Shown here piece by piece: positions 44,392-53,589 of a DNA stretch of 64,000 nucleotides. The stretch is from Prevotella sp. (GTDB lineage: Bacteria; Bacteroidota; Bacteroidia; Bacteroidales; Bacteroidaceae). Positions within the stretch are counted from its first letter, which is position 1. The number at the start of each line of letters is the position of its first letter. The stretch covers positions 62,001 to 126,000 of the forward strand of contig JAKVJW010000004.1 in NCBI GenBank assembly GCA_022486815.1, in the 5' to 3' direction. A program made the position numbers and the translations under genes. The notes under the pieces are model-generated. The model saw only the letters and a program-made list of their open reading frames with translations, was not told where the DNA came from and did no database searches.

Positions 44392-45267
44392 CTATAGTGC
44401 ATTAAGCACCTGTTCCTTGATTTGCTCAAGTTCATCTTTCATCTTAACCACGAGGTTCTGCATCTCAGCCTGATTACTCTTAGACCCTGTAGTGTTAATT
44501 TCACGTCCCATTTCCTGAGCAATAAAACCAAGTTTCTTTCCTACCGGACGGTCTTCGTTCATCGTTTCACGGAAATACTTCAAGTGATTAGCCAAGCGCT
44601 GTTTCTCCTCACTGATATCCAGTTTCTCTATATAATAAACCAACTCCTCTTCCAGGCGATTATTATTATATTCTACTCCCGGAATTTCCTTCAGATGCTT
44701 GATAATATCTTCTTTGATTTTTGGAACACGATTCTTTTCAAATGGTTCAATATTAGCAAGTAACTTTTCGATATTATCCACCTTTTCAGTGAATTTTTTC
44801 TGAAGGGCAGCCCCCTCCTGTTTGCGAAAATCGATAAGATGCTGCAAGGCTTCCTCTATAGTCCTTTCAGCTACATTCCATTCATCATCCTCAAGGTCAT
44901 TCTTATCCGGCTTGGTGGTGACATCCGGCATTTTAATCAAGACGGAATACCAGTCTTCCGGCTCAGGAATTCCTGTATTTTTAGAAATCTCCTTGATTTG
45001 CTTATAATAATTTTCGACAAGGAGAGCATTGATTGGAGTTGCCTCAACGATCGTATCCTGTTCGATCCAAATAGAAAAATCTATTTTACCACGCTGCAAA
45101 GCTTTACCGATAATCTGACGGATCTCCATTTCCTTCTCCCTATAAATCGGAGCAATGCGTGTAGAGAGGTCAAGACTCTTGGAATTTAAAGATTTAATCT
45201 CTACATTAATTTTCTTTTCCCCATAGATTGAAACGGCTTTGCCGTAACCGGTCATTGACTGTATCAT
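44392..45267 (-). CDS. YicC family endoribonuclease-like protein
   Basis: A 291-residue YicC family protein. 'MIQSMTGYGKAVSIYGEKKI' followed by 'VEIKSLNSKSLDLSTRI' is the family N-terminus, and 'GKKLGFIAQEMGREINTTGS' with 'VVKMKDELEQIKEQVLN' the C-terminal domain. The E. coli protein takes part in RNA decay. The central part is rich in charged coiled-coil-like helices. It lies upstream of gmk, a widely conserved order. Confidence 0.93.
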   Translation of the reverse strand: MIQSMTGYGKAVSIYGEKKINVEIKSLNSKSLDLSTRIAPIYREKEMEIRQIIGKALQRGKIDFSIWIEQDTIVEATPINALLVENYYKQIKEISKNTGIPEPEDWYSVLIKMPDVTTKPDKNDLEDDEWNVAERTIEEALQHLIDFRKQEGAALQKKFTEKVDNIEKLLANIEPFEKNRVPKIKEDIIKHLKEIPGVEYNNNRLEEELVYYIEKLDISEEKQRLANHLKYFRETMNEDRPVGKKLGFIAQEMGREINTTGSKSNQAEMQNLVVKMKDELEQIKEQVLNAL

Positions 45268-45290
45268 ACTTACTTAGCGTTAATTTTCTG

Positions 45291-45298
45291 CAAAACTA
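45291..45298 (-). promoter_or_regulatory. -7 element of yicC
   Basis: TAGTTTTG on the minus strand, 24 bases before the yicC start. It is back to back with the tsaB element; the -33 box is poor. Confidence 0.45.
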
Positions 45299-45320
45299 CA
45301 AAAAAATCAGGAAAATTGAT

Positions 45321-45328
45321 TAACTTTG
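45321..45328 (+). promoter_or_regulatory. -7 element of tsaB
   Basis: TAACTTTG, 28 bases before the tsaB start codon. The -33 region is poor. Confidence 0.45.
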
Positions 45329-45355
45329 TGACCTAATTAAGAAATTATTTTATCT

Positions 45356-46048
45356 ATGTCGTGCATATTAAACATTGAGACGAGTACAAAATTGTGCTCA
45401 GTAGCAGTTAGTAATGATGGCGAAGTTATCTTTAACGATGAGGACTGTAGCGGTTCGAATCACAACGTAAAGCTTGGCGTATTTATAGACGAAGCTTTAT
45501 CTTTCATAGATAATCACGCTATTCCTTTGGATGCAGTAGCGGTTAGCGGTGGGCCTGGATCATACACAGGATTACGCATCGGAACCAGCATGGCCAAGGG
45601 TATCTGCTATGGACGCGGCATTAAACTGATTGGTATTCCAACACTTGAGGTTTTATGTGTTCCTGTTCTTCTACAGGAAATGATTTTGGAAAAGAATGCT
45701 TTATTAGTTCCTATGCTTGATGCTCGCAGGATGGAAGTTTATTCTCAGATCTTCGACCGTTCCTTAAAAGAGGTAAGAGAAATCCAGGCCAATGTTGTCA
45801 CACAAGATACTTACAAGGAATATCTGGATAAAGGACCAGTGTATTTCTTTGGCGACGGAGCCGCAAAGTGTATGGATATCATCCATCATCCCAATGCTCA
45901 CCTCATCAAAGGGATTGAGCCGTTGGCCAAGAACATGCTGCCCCTAGCAGAAAAGAGAATTGCCGAAGAAAAATTTGAAGATGTCGCTTATTTCGTACCC
46001 TTTTATCTAAAAGACTTTGTTGCCACCAAACCTCGCAAACTGTTGTAA
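45356..46048 (+). CDS. tsaB: tRNA threonylcarbamoyladenosine biosynthesis protein TsaB
   Basis: TsaB of 230 residues partners TsaD in making the t6A base next to the anticodon of tRNAs. It has the ASKHA-fold start 'ILNIETSTKLCSVAVSNDG' and the signature 'VSGGPGSYTGLRIGTSMAKG'. It heads the plus-strand housekeeping run (DUF4290 gene, murA, rimM, dxr, rseP). Confidence 0.95.
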   Translation: MSCILNIETSTKLCSVAVSNDGEVIFNDEDCSGSNHNVKLGVFIDEALSFIDNHAIPLDAVAVSGGPGSYTGLRIGTSMAKGICYGRGIKLIGIPTLEVLCVPVLLQEMILEKNALLVPMLDARRMEVYSQIFDRSLKEVREIQANVVTQDTYKEYLDKGPVYFFGDGAAKCMDIIHHPNAHLIKGIEPLAKNMLPLAEKRIAEEKFEDVAYFVPFYLKDFVATKPRKLL

Positions 46049-46134
46049 GAAGGCAGTATGATGCGATACAGCAAAATGCCACGGTACAAAAAGAAATATA
46101 CTACTCAAGGAAGAAACGGCCCAAGACGATTATT

Positions 46135-46764
46135 ATGATAAGTAAGATAGCAAAGATGAATTTAGAAGGATTAGATTACAATACTCAGCGCAATAAACTT
46201 ATTCTGCCAGAATATGGAAGAATCGTCCAAAACATGGTGAATTATGTGATGACAATCAAGGATCGCAAAGAACGGCAAAAATGTGCTGAGACGATTATTG
46301 CTATCATGGACCGGATGTATCCTGAGAGCCAAGATACAGAAGACCATCAGCATAAACTTTGGGATCATCTCACTTTAATGAGTGGATTTAAGTTGGATGT
46401 CGATTATCCTTATGATATTCAAGAAGCCAAGGATATGGTTTCTTCAAAGCCAAAGTCACTGCAATACCCGATGAAAAAGATACCGGTGAGGCATTATGGA
46501 AGTCTGATGTTCGAAACGTTTCAGAAATTAAAGGAAATGGAACCTGGTCCTGAACGCGATGAACTGACCAGGATTGTTGCAAATCAGATGAAACATGACC
46601 TCGTGCAGTGGAGTCATGGCTTGAGTGATGATGAGAAAGTTGCATCAGACCTAGCTGAATATACAGACGGAAAAATCAAACTCGACCTTACCAAGTTTGA
46701 GTTTGATCACATTCCGACAAAAACGTCTTCTGGGACCAATACTAATAAGAAAAAGAAAAGATAA
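46135..46764 (+). CDS. DUF4290 domain protein
   Basis: A 209-residue soluble protein of the DUF4290 family, which is restricted to Bacteroidetes and usually sits directly before murA, as here. It starts 'LEGLDYNTQRNKLILPEYGR' and has 'VNYVMTIKDRKERQKCAETI', 'LWDHLTLMSGFKLDVDYPYD' and a Lys-rich tail. No function is known; the stable link with murA and rimM hints at a link to cell-wall synthesis or growth. The stop codon is 4 bases from the murA start. Confidence 0.9.
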   Translation: MISKIAKMNLEGLDYNTQRNKLILPEYGRIVQNMVNYVMTIKDRKERQKCAETIIAIMDRMYPESQDTEDHQHKLWDHLTLMSGFKLDVDYPYDIQEAKDMVSSKPKSLQYPMKKIPVRHYGSLMFETFQKLKEMEPGPERDELTRIVANQMKHDLVQWSHGLSDDEKVASDLAEYTDGKIKLDLTKFEFDHIPTKTSSGTNTNKKKKR

Positions 46765-46768
46765 GCCT

Positions 46769-48079
46769 ATGGAATCGTTCATCATCGAAGGTGGTCATCC
46801 GCTGAAAGGTACGATTACTCCTCAAGGTGCAAAGAACGAAGCTTTGGAAGTGATATGTGCATCTCTTCTCACTTCCGACCCAGTAAGAATTAAGAATATC
46901 CCGGATATACTGGATGTAAATAATCTCATCAAGTTATTAGTCGATATCGGTGTAAAGGTAACACAAAACACAAGACAAGACTATACTTTTCAGGCAAATC
47001 ATCTTAATTTGGACTATCTGGAAAGCCAGGATTTCGTTAGCAAATGCTCCAAACTCCGTGGAAGTGTCATGATGATAGGTCCTCTTCTTGGCCGTTTTGG
47101 AAAGGCAACCATTGCTAAACCAGGGGGTGATAAGATAGGACGTCGCAGATTGGATATCCATTTTCTAGGCTTCAAAGCTCTTGGTGCCAATTTTGTTTAT
47201 GATGAAGGGCGGAACATCTTTGAGATTCAAGCTCAAAAACTCAAGGGTACATATATGCTTCTCAACGAAGCTTCTGTAACTGGTACAGCAAATATTATTA
47301 TGGCTGCAGTTCTTGCAGAAGGGACTACCACTATATATAATGCTGCCTGTGAACCCTATATCCAGCAACTCTGTCATCTACTCAATGCCATGGGAGCCAA
47401 TATTAGTGGTATCGCAAGCAATCTACTTACAATTGTAGGTGTAAAGACTTTACATAAAGCCAGCCATCACATCCTGCCGGATATGATTGAAATCGGTTCC
47501 TTTATCGGCATGGCCGCCATGGTAGGTGAAGGTGTACGAATCAAAAATGTATCTTTACATAATCTAGGAGTTATTCCTGATACATTCCTTCGCATTGGCA
47601 TAAAAATCAATGTTGAAGATGATGATATCGTGATTCCTCAACAAAGGCACTATGCAGTAGACACCTTCCTTGACGGCACTATTCTAACCCTTAGTGATGC
47701 ACCCTGGCCTGGACTTACACCTGATTTACTTTCTGTACTCCTTGTCGTAGCCACCCAAGCACGTGGTACAGTACTAATCCACCAGAAAATGTTCGAAAGT
47801 CGACTGTTTTTTGTAGACAAGCTGATAGATATGGGAGCCCAGATTATTCTATGTGATCCCCACCGAGCTGTCGTTGTCGGTCATGACCGGAAGAAACAAC
47901 TCAGAGCCGGGCGCATGGCAAGTCCTGATATTCGCGCAGGAATAGCCTTGCTGATTGCAGCTATGAATGCCAAAGGTGTCAGCCGTATTGATAATATAGA
48001 ACAAATAGACCGTGGCTACCAGAACATCGAGCAACGGCTAAATGATCTAGGTGCTAAAATTACTCGTGTCGTAGAATAG
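46769..48079 (+). CDS. murA: UDP-N-acetylglucosamine 1-carboxyvinyltransferase with Asp in the active-site loop
   Basis: MurA of 436 residues performs the first committed step of peptidoglycan synthesis, joining phosphoenolpyruvate to UDP-GlcNAc. It has 'PQGAKNEALEVICASLL' and 'VTGTANIIMAAVLAEGTT'. The active-site loop reads 'IAKPGGDKIGRRRLDIHF': where most bacteria have the catalytic Cys that fosfomycin modifies (Cys115 in E. coli), this protein has Asp121. The frame is open back to 46697, but the ATG at 46769 fits the family start 'MESFIIEGG'. It is immediately downstream of the DUF4290 gene. Confidence 0.96.
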   Translation: MESFIIEGGHPLKGTITPQGAKNEALEVICASLLTSDPVRIKNIPDILDVNNLIKLLVDIGVKVTQNTRQDYTFQANHLNLDYLESQDFVSKCSKLRGSVMMIGPLLGRFGKATIAKPGGDKIGRRRLDIHFLGFKALGANFVYDEGRNIFEIQAQKLKGTYMLLNEASVTGTANIIMAAVLAEGTTTIYNAACEPYIQQLCHLLNAMGANISGIASNLLTIVGVKTLHKASHHILPDMIEIGSFIGMAAMVGEGVRIKNVSLHNLGVIPDTFLRIGIKINVEDDDIVIPQQRHYAVDTFLDGTILTLSDAPWPGLTPDLLSVLLVVATQARGTVLIHQKMFESRLFFVDKLIDMGAQIILCDPHRAVVVGHDRKKQLRAGRMASPDIRAGIALLIAAMNAKGVSRIDNIEQIDRGYQNIEQRLNDLGAKITRVVE

Positions 48080-48115
48080 ACAGCAATAAATAATCAGACG
48101 AACAGAGTATTCATT

Positions 48116-48634
48116 ATGAAAGAAGATGAAGTTTTTTATATTGGACGATTAGGAAAACATCACGGAGTGAAAGGAGAAATCACATTCTTTTACGAGGATG
48201 ATGTATTCGACCGTGTCAACACAGATTACGTAGTCCTCAAGATAGAAGGTATCTTCGTGCCATTTTTCATAGAGAGCTACCGCTTTCAAAATGAAGAAAT
48301 GGCATACATCAAATTTGAAGATATTGATACCCTGGAAGAAGCTTGCGATTTAACAGGCTACAGCGTTTTCTTCCCGAAGAAACTGGCCGAAGCTATCGGA
48401 GAGGCACCCTCAAAAGCAGAGCTCTCCAATTATCAGTTGATTGACAATCATACTGGCCAATCCATTGGAACGATCAAGGGAATAGACGATTCCACGACGA
48501 ATATTCTGTTTAAGGTAGAAACTCCGCAAGGTAAAGACATACTAGTCCCTGCTGCTGAAGATTTTATAAAGAGCATTAATCCAGACGAACATATTATACG
48601 CATTAATTTGCCAGATGGGCTTTTAGATCTTTAG
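48116..48634 (+). CDS. rimM: Ribosome maturation factor RimM
   Basis: RimM of 172 residues helps assemble the head of the 30S subunit and binds S19. The N-terminal barrel begins 'VFYIGRLGKHHGVKGEITFF'; the C-terminal PRC-barrel has 'LIDNHTGQSIGTIKGID' and 'ILVPAAEDFIKSINPDEHII'. It lies 36 bases after murA. Confidence 0.95.
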   Translation: MKEDEVFYIGRLGKHHGVKGEITFFYEDDVFDRVNTDYVVLKIEGIFVPFFIESYRFQNEEMAYIKFEDIDTLEEACDLTGYSVFFPKKLAEAIGEAPSKAELSNYQLIDNHTGQSIGTIKGIDDSTTNILFKVETPQGKDILVPAAEDFIKSINPDEHIIRINLPDGLLDL

Positions 48635-48736
48635 AACCAGCATGTTACTGATAGAAAATATTACGCTTTCTGATCTGAAGAATTCTTACATTATGTTTTG
48701 AAGCAACATTTGTATGATTCATAATATCGTATTGAA

Positions 48737-49903
48737 ATGAAAAAACAGCAAATATGTATTCTCGGTTCCACGGGAAATATTGGTAGTCAAGCGTTGGATG
48801 TTATCCAGCAACACCGTGATCGCTACGAGGTTTATTGCCTTACCGCCAATCATTCCGTAAAGAAATTGGCAGAGCAAGCACACCAATTTAATCCCGCTGC
48901 CGTAGTCATCGCTACAGAGAGCTATTATGATCAACTCCGGGAGTTGCTTGCTGACCGTCCGGATATTAAGATTTATGCAGGAAAGGAAGCGCTGAAAGAG
49001 ATCGTAGAAGCTGATCCTATTGATACCGTATTGGCAGCAATGACGGGATTCGCAGGTCTTGCACCTACTATCCATGCTATCAAGGCCCATAAGAAGATCT
49101 GCCTGGCAAATAAAGAGACACTTGTCGTCGCTGGAGAGATGATCTGCAACCTGACAAAAGAATATCATACTTCAATCCTTCCGGTTGACAGTGAACATTC
49201 TGCTATTTTTCAAAGTATTGTCGGAGAAGATCACAATCAAATTGACAAGATTCTCCTGACCTGTTCCGGAGGTCCTTTCAGGCTCTATACTCACGACCAA
49301 CTCAGCCAAGTGACTGCTACACAAGCCCTAAAACACCCAACATGGAATATGGGAGAAAAGATTACTATCGATTCAGCTTCTCTGATCAATAAAGGTTTTG
49401 AAGTGATGGAAGCTAAATGGCTATTTGGCGTACCTGCTGACCGGATACAAGTCCTTATCCACCCGCAAAGCATCATACATAGTGCCGTACAATTTGCTGA
49501 TGGTGCCATAAAAGCTCAACTTGGAGTACCGGACATGCGACTGCCCATACAATATGCATTTTCTTTCCCAGAACGATTACCCCTCAATGGAAAACGACTT
49601 GATTTGATTCAAGTTGGCAAACTTGAGTTTTTTGCTCCAGACGTCAAGAAATTCAAATGCCTGGCTTTAGCCTTTGAAGCCATTCAAAAAGGAGGAAACA
49701 TGCCATGTATTCTCAATGCTGCCAATGAAATCGTAAATACCGGTTTCCGTCATGGCAAATGTACTTTCCTGGAGATGGCAGATATCATAGAAAAGACTAT
49801 GCAAAGTGTTTCCTTTGACATTCATCCCGATTATAATGGATATATAGAGACCGATGCAGAAGCACGTAAGATTGCCACTGAAATAATGCAGCATAGTTCC
49901 TAA
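48737..49903 (+). CDS. dxr: 1-deoxy-D-xylulose 5-phosphate reductoisomerase
   Basis: Dxr (IspC) of 388 residues makes MEP with NADPH, the first committed step of the MEP isoprenoid pathway and the target of fosmidomycin. It has the NADPH loop 'ILGSTGNIGSQALDVIQQ', 'LANKETLVVAGEMI', the metal site 'LPVDSEHSAIFQ', and 'IHPQSIIHSAVQFADGAIKA' followed by 'QLGVPDMRLPIQYA'. It is followed by rseP, a common Bacteroidetes pair. Confidence 0.97.
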   Translation: MKKQQICILGSTGNIGSQALDVIQQHRDRYEVYCLTANHSVKKLAEQAHQFNPAAVVIATESYYDQLRELLADRPDIKIYAGKEALKEIVEADPIDTVLAAMTGFAGLAPTIHAIKAHKKICLANKETLVVAGEMICNLTKEYHTSILPVDSEHSAIFQSIVGEDHNQIDKILLTCSGGPFRLYTHDQLSQVTATQALKHPTWNMGEKITIDSASLINKGFEVMEAKWLFGVPADRIQVLIHPQSIIHSAVQFADGAIKAQLGVPDMRLPIQYAFSFPERLPLNGKRLDLIQVGKLEFFAPDVKKFKCLALAFEAIQKGGNMPCILNAANEIVNTGFRHGKCTFLEMADIIEKTMQSVSFDIHPDYNGYIETDAEARKIATEIMQHSS

Positions 49904-50069
49904 TCCAACCAAGGAATCATAAGAAATGGTAAATGCAAGCAGAATAATCTCATCCATCTGATTTTGGTGGTTAAAAGAAAATGCAAAAAACAAAATAAAA
50001 CTTTTATAAACAGAAACTCGATGAAGAACGATTACAGATAGTAAAAATCTCTAAGAAAAAACTAAAAAG

Positions 50070-50130
50070 CCTTTTAAAGGATTCACAAAGATATCCTTTT
50101 AAGGAGAACAATAACAAGTAAATCCTTTTA
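50070..50130 (+). repeat. Three CCTTTTA repeats before rseP
   Basis: CCTTTTAAAGG (50070-50080), CCTTTTAAGG (50095-50104) and CCTTTTA (50124-50130) lie 25 and 29 bases apart in the 234-base gap before rseP; the first two are near-perfect palindromes. They could bind a regulator, or be chance in AT-rich DNA. Confidence 0.3.
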
Positions 50131-50137
50131 GAAAACA

Positions 50138-51517
50138 ATGGAAATATTTTTGATCAGATTGCTCCAGTTTATGCTGTCAATCTCTCTCTTGGTACTACTT
50201 CACGAGCTCGGTCACTTTACTGCTGCCAAGATCTTTGGCGTAAGAGTACTGAAATTCTATCTTTTCTTCGATCCTTGGTTTCATCTCTTCGAGTTTAAAC
50301 CTAAGAACAGTGAAACTACCTACGGAATAGGCTGGCTGCCACTTGGCGGATATACGGAAATCGCTGGGATGGTCGATGAAAGTTTCGATACCGAACAGTT
50401 ACATAAACCAGCCCAACCCTGGGAATTCCGAAGTAAACCTGCATGGCAGCGTCTCATCATCATGGTTGCAGGCGTATTTGTCAATTTCATATTGGCTCTA
50501 TTCATCTATTCGATGATTATGTTTTACTGGGGAGACACCTATATCGCATCGAAAGATATGACATACGGATTCCAGTTTAACAAAGAAGCAAAGTCGTATG
50601 GGTTCAAAGACCATGACATTCTTTTAGGTACAGACCTTGGAACTTTTAAGGATTTCAATGCTGATTTATATCGTAATCTCAGTAAGGCAAAAATATGCTA
50701 TGTTTCGCGTCAAGGGCATAAAGTCAAGATTGCTCTCCCAGGAGAAATGAATATGCTGGAGATGCTCAAAGCCTCCCCACAATTTGTCCGTCCCTATTAT
50801 CCTGCAAAAGTAGATAGTGTAGCTAAGGGTGTTCCTGCTGAAAAGATAGGGATGAAAAAAGGCGATGAGATTTTAGCCATTAACGGAAAGAAAGTAGAGA
50901 CGACTTTCGACGTAACAGATATCCTAAAGGCAAAAAGTCAAGATGTCAACAAAGGTATGTCTCATCAAGACAGCGTCAACATACTTACAGTCCCTATTAT
51001 CTTCCGTCATGCTGGCAGCGCAAAATCCGACACCACACAAGTTTTGCTTACAGGAGATGCAAAACTAGGTGTAATCTTTGCCTCACCGACAATCAACAAA
51101 TATAAAGAGACCCATATTTCCTATCATTTCTTTGCCAGTTTTCCTGCCGGTATAAAATACGGGTGGGACGTATTAAAAGGTTATGTAGGCGACATGAAAT
51201 ATGTCTTTTCTGCTGATGGGGTGAAAAGTCTCGGCGGTTTCGGTGCTATTGGAAGTCTGTTTCCTCCGACATGGAACTGGTATATGTTCTGGAAGATGAC
51301 CGCATTCCTTAGTATCATCCTGGCGTTCATGAACATTCTGCCGATTCCTGCACTTGATGGTGGGCATGTCCTCTTTCTCCTTTATGAAATGATCACTCAT
51401 CGCAAGCCAAGTGAGAAATTCCTGGTCAGGGCAGAAGCAATAGGAATCGGAATATTATTATTATTACTGATCGTGGCCAATTTAAATGATGTACTGCGAT
51501 GGCTGGGAATCATGTGA
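50138..51517 (+). CDS. rseP: RseP-like site-2 intramembrane protease
   Basis: A 459-residue inner-membrane zinc metalloprotease that cuts anti-sigma factors and other membrane proteins. The zinc site is 'LLVLLHELGHFTAAKIFGV' (HExxH, residues about 21-25) and 'LPIPALDGGHVLFLLYE' near the C-terminus supplies the third ligand. Between them lie one or two PDZ domains ('GVPAEKIGMKKGDEILAING'). It follows dxr. The leader contains three CCTTTTA repeats. Confidence 0.94.
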   Translation: MEIFLIRLLQFMLSISLLVLLHELGHFTAAKIFGVRVLKFYLFFDPWFHLFEFKPKNSETTYGIGWLPLGGYTEIAGMVDESFDTEQLHKPAQPWEFRSKPAWQRLIIMVAGVFVNFILALFIYSMIMFYWGDTYIASKDMTYGFQFNKEAKSYGFKDHDILLGTDLGTFKDFNADLYRNLSKAKICYVSRQGHKVKIALPGEMNMLEMLKASPQFVRPYYPAKVDSVAKGVPAEKIGMKKGDEILAINGKKVETTFDVTDILKAKSQDVNKGMSHQDSVNILTVPIIFRHAGSAKSDTTQVLLTGDAKLGVIFASPTINKYKETHISYHFFASFPAGIKYGWDVLKGYVGDMKYVFSADGVKSLGGFGAIGSLFPPTWNWYMFWKMTAFLSIILAFMNILPIPALDGGHVLFLLYEMITHRKPSEKFLVRAEAIGIGILLLLLIVANLNDVLRWLGIM

Positions 51518-51648
51518 CCAAGCAATTGTAAGACTTACCACATACATTCTAAATAAGTGATATGCATGGCTAATGCTTGAAAAAGAGAAAAAACATATCA
51601 CCAAGAAGAATGAGGTTTATCATACCTCAGACATGTAAAATCAACAGA

Positions 51649-51690
51649 GTCAAGGGTTTATCGCCAAACAAAAAGTGAAATACCCTTGAC
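51649..51690. terminator. Possible terminator after rseP
   Basis: GTCAAGGGT (51649-51657) pairs with ACCCTTGAC (51682-51690) over a 24-base loop, followed by CCATTTTT. A second smaller hairpin TGAGGT/ACCTCA lies upstream at 51611-51629. The rest of the 321-base gap 51518-51838 shows no open frame or other signal. Confidence 0.45.
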
Positions 51691-51838
51691 CCATTTTTGC
51701 TGACATACTCTGTATAAGCCTGACTAATATCCTTCGGCTAACGTTACCCATATTGAAGGATTCCAACCAGGACCTATAAATTATACAATGGTAGGCAATA
51801 TGTTGCTGAGAGGATGCTGCTGTATTTATGAGTATAGA

Positions 51839-52537
51839 TCACAATCTATTTTGAAGAATAACAGGCAATACCTTTTTCCGGAATGTTCTTGATATAGGTA
51901 ACTTATATTTCCCTATGCCAATCATGTTGCCTTCGACAAAGGATACCTTTTCAAGATTTATAATAAACGATTTATGTATTTGTAAGAATATATTGTCCGG
52001 CATTTTTTCTAATATTGTTTTTATAGTAACATGGGTCATAATTTTGCTCGTTTCCATTTGAATAGTAACATAGTTTTCCACACCCTCAATAAATAAAATA
52101 TCATTAAAAAACACTTTCTCGAGTTTCTGATTGGTCCTTACATAAAAATAGTTTATCTCCTTAGCTGGATTTTTCTGACTACTAATAACATCATAAGCTT
52201 TGTTGACAGCCTTCAAAAATCGCTCAAAGGGAATAGGCTTAAGCAAGTAATCTATGACATCCAGATCATAGCCCTTTATTGCATACTGTTCATAAGCAGT
52301 AGTCATAATAACCTTAGGAGGATTAGAAAAATCTGAAAGAAAATCGATGCCTGACATATATGGCATTTCTATGTCAAGGAAAAGCAAGTCTACAGGCTGA
52401 GACTTGAGCACTTCATTGAGTTGTAGAGCATCTTCGCATTCTGCAACGACTTCCAAGAAATCCACCTTACCAATATAACTCATGAGTCCCTCACGAGCTA
52501 TAGGCTCATCATCTGTTACAACACATTTCAGAGTCAT
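51839..52537 (-). CDS. LytTR family response regulator
   Basis: A 232-residue two-component regulator. The receiver domain has 'VVTDDEPIAREGL', the phosphate acceptor Asp55 in 'LLFLDIEMPYMSG', and 'MTTAYEQYAIKGYDLDVIDY' followed by 'LLKPI'. The C-terminal LytTR DNA-binding domain has 'FYVRTNQKLEKVFFNDILFI' and 'FLQIHKSFIINLEKVSFVEG'. It overlaps the end of the kinase gene by 29 bases and is translated with it. The likely target is the neighbouring barrel receptor gene or a distant one. Confidence 0.92.
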   Translation of the reverse strand: MTLKCVVTDDEPIAREGLMSYIGKVDFLEVVAECEDALQLNEVLKSQPVDLLFLDIEMPYMSGIDFLSDFSNPPKVIMTTAYEQYAIKGYDLDVIDYLLKPIPFERFLKAVNKAYDVISSQKNPAKEINYFYVRTNQKLEKVFFNDILFIEGVENYVTIQMETSKIMTHVTIKTILEKMPDNIFLQIHKSFIINLEKVSFVEGNMIGIGKYKLPISRTFRKKVLPVILQNRL

Positions 52538-53513
52538 CTTGCAATTTAATCTTTAATTCGGCGACAAACGTATCACCAGATTTATTCGTTATTAATTCAT
52601 ATCTTTCAGGATACAGCAATTCAAGTCGTCTTTCCAGATTATCCAAACCTATACCTTTACGTTTTGTTTTTAATTCTATATCATGCGGAATAGAATTAGT
52701 TACTTTAAAATATAAACAATCACCTTCAGGTCTGGCAATTATTCTTATCCAATACTCTCCTCCTACATATTTTATTGCATTTTCCACAAAAGGAAATAAT
52801 AATAAAGGATGTATTATACATTCATTCAATGAAGAATCAAGAGAAACATCCAATATTAATGATTTCTTCATCCTTGCTCTTTGGAAATCAATGTATGTAG
52901 ATATAAAATCAAATTCCTGTTTGACAGAAACAGGGGTATTTACATCGTATAATTGGTATCTGAGTAAATCCGTCAACATCTCTATGGTTTTTCGCGGTGC
53001 TTTGTTTTTTTCATCTATCTGAAAATAGATTGTATTCAGTGCATTAAACAAGAAATGAGGTTGGAACTGTGCTTTCAAGAATTTTAATTCTGTTTGTATC
53101 TGGACATTCTTTACTTCTTGAACATGCAACTTTTCACTAATATAAGCATCCAGAATTTGTTTTCCACGAAAGAATGAAAAGAATATAAGTATAATAAGCG
53201 AGAAAATGACATTGGCTATTACAAATACCGCAGCATTTGGAGGTTCTCTTGTCAGATAATGAATTAAGATTAATCCAGGATTAATCACGAAAAAGCCTAT
53301 AATCAGTATATAGATATACTCAACAAGCAACTTCTTGATATTAAGTTCATTTATTGGTCCTCGTCTTTTAAGAATCAAGACCATAATAGTTTGAAGGACA
53401 TATCCAAATACTATTGTAAATGTAATTTCAATAAGATTGACACTAATAGGTCTTTTCCAAAATTTATACCCTATCTGTACGTCTGTAACCAATCTAATAC
53501 ATATAAGTACCAA
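52509..53513 (-). CDS. LytS/YpdA-type histidine kinase, N-terminus probably interrupted
   Basis: A 334-residue kinase with four membrane helices, then the His_kinase domain 'LKFLKAQFQPHFLFNALNTI' with the phospho-accepting His, and the ATP-binding 'HPLLLFPFVENAIKYVGG' and 'KGIGLDNLERRLELLYPE'. The first usable start in the long frame is a TTG at 53513. Further upstream in the same frame an ATG at 53570 would give MKKKSNII, then TAG (53544-53546), then a natural continuation of the first helix (FWLSPVIAALLVLICI). A promoter element lies right before that ATG. So the native start is probably 53570 and a nonsense codon interrupts it, unless translation restarts downstream. Confidence 0.75.
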   Translation of the reverse strand: MVLICIRLVTDVQIGYKFWKRPISVNLIEITFTIVFGYVLQTIMVLILKRRGPINELNIKKLLVEYIYILIIGFFVINPGLILIHYLTREPPNAAVFVIANVIFSLIILIFFSFFRGKQILDAYISEKLHVQEVKNVQIQTELKFLKAQFQPHFLFNALNTIYFQIDEKNKAPRKTIEMLTDLLRYQLYDVNTPVSVKQEFDFISTYIDFQRARMKKSLILDVSLDSSLNECIIHPLLLFPFVENAIKYVGGEYWIRIIARPEGDCLYFKVTNSIPHDIELKTKRKGIGLDNLERRLELLYPERYELITNKSGDTFVAELKIKLQDDSEMCCNR

Positions 53514-53589
53514 TAAAGCGGCAATAACAGGAGAAAGCCAAAACTATATAATATTACTTTTTTTCTTCATATTATTACATAAAAGGGTT

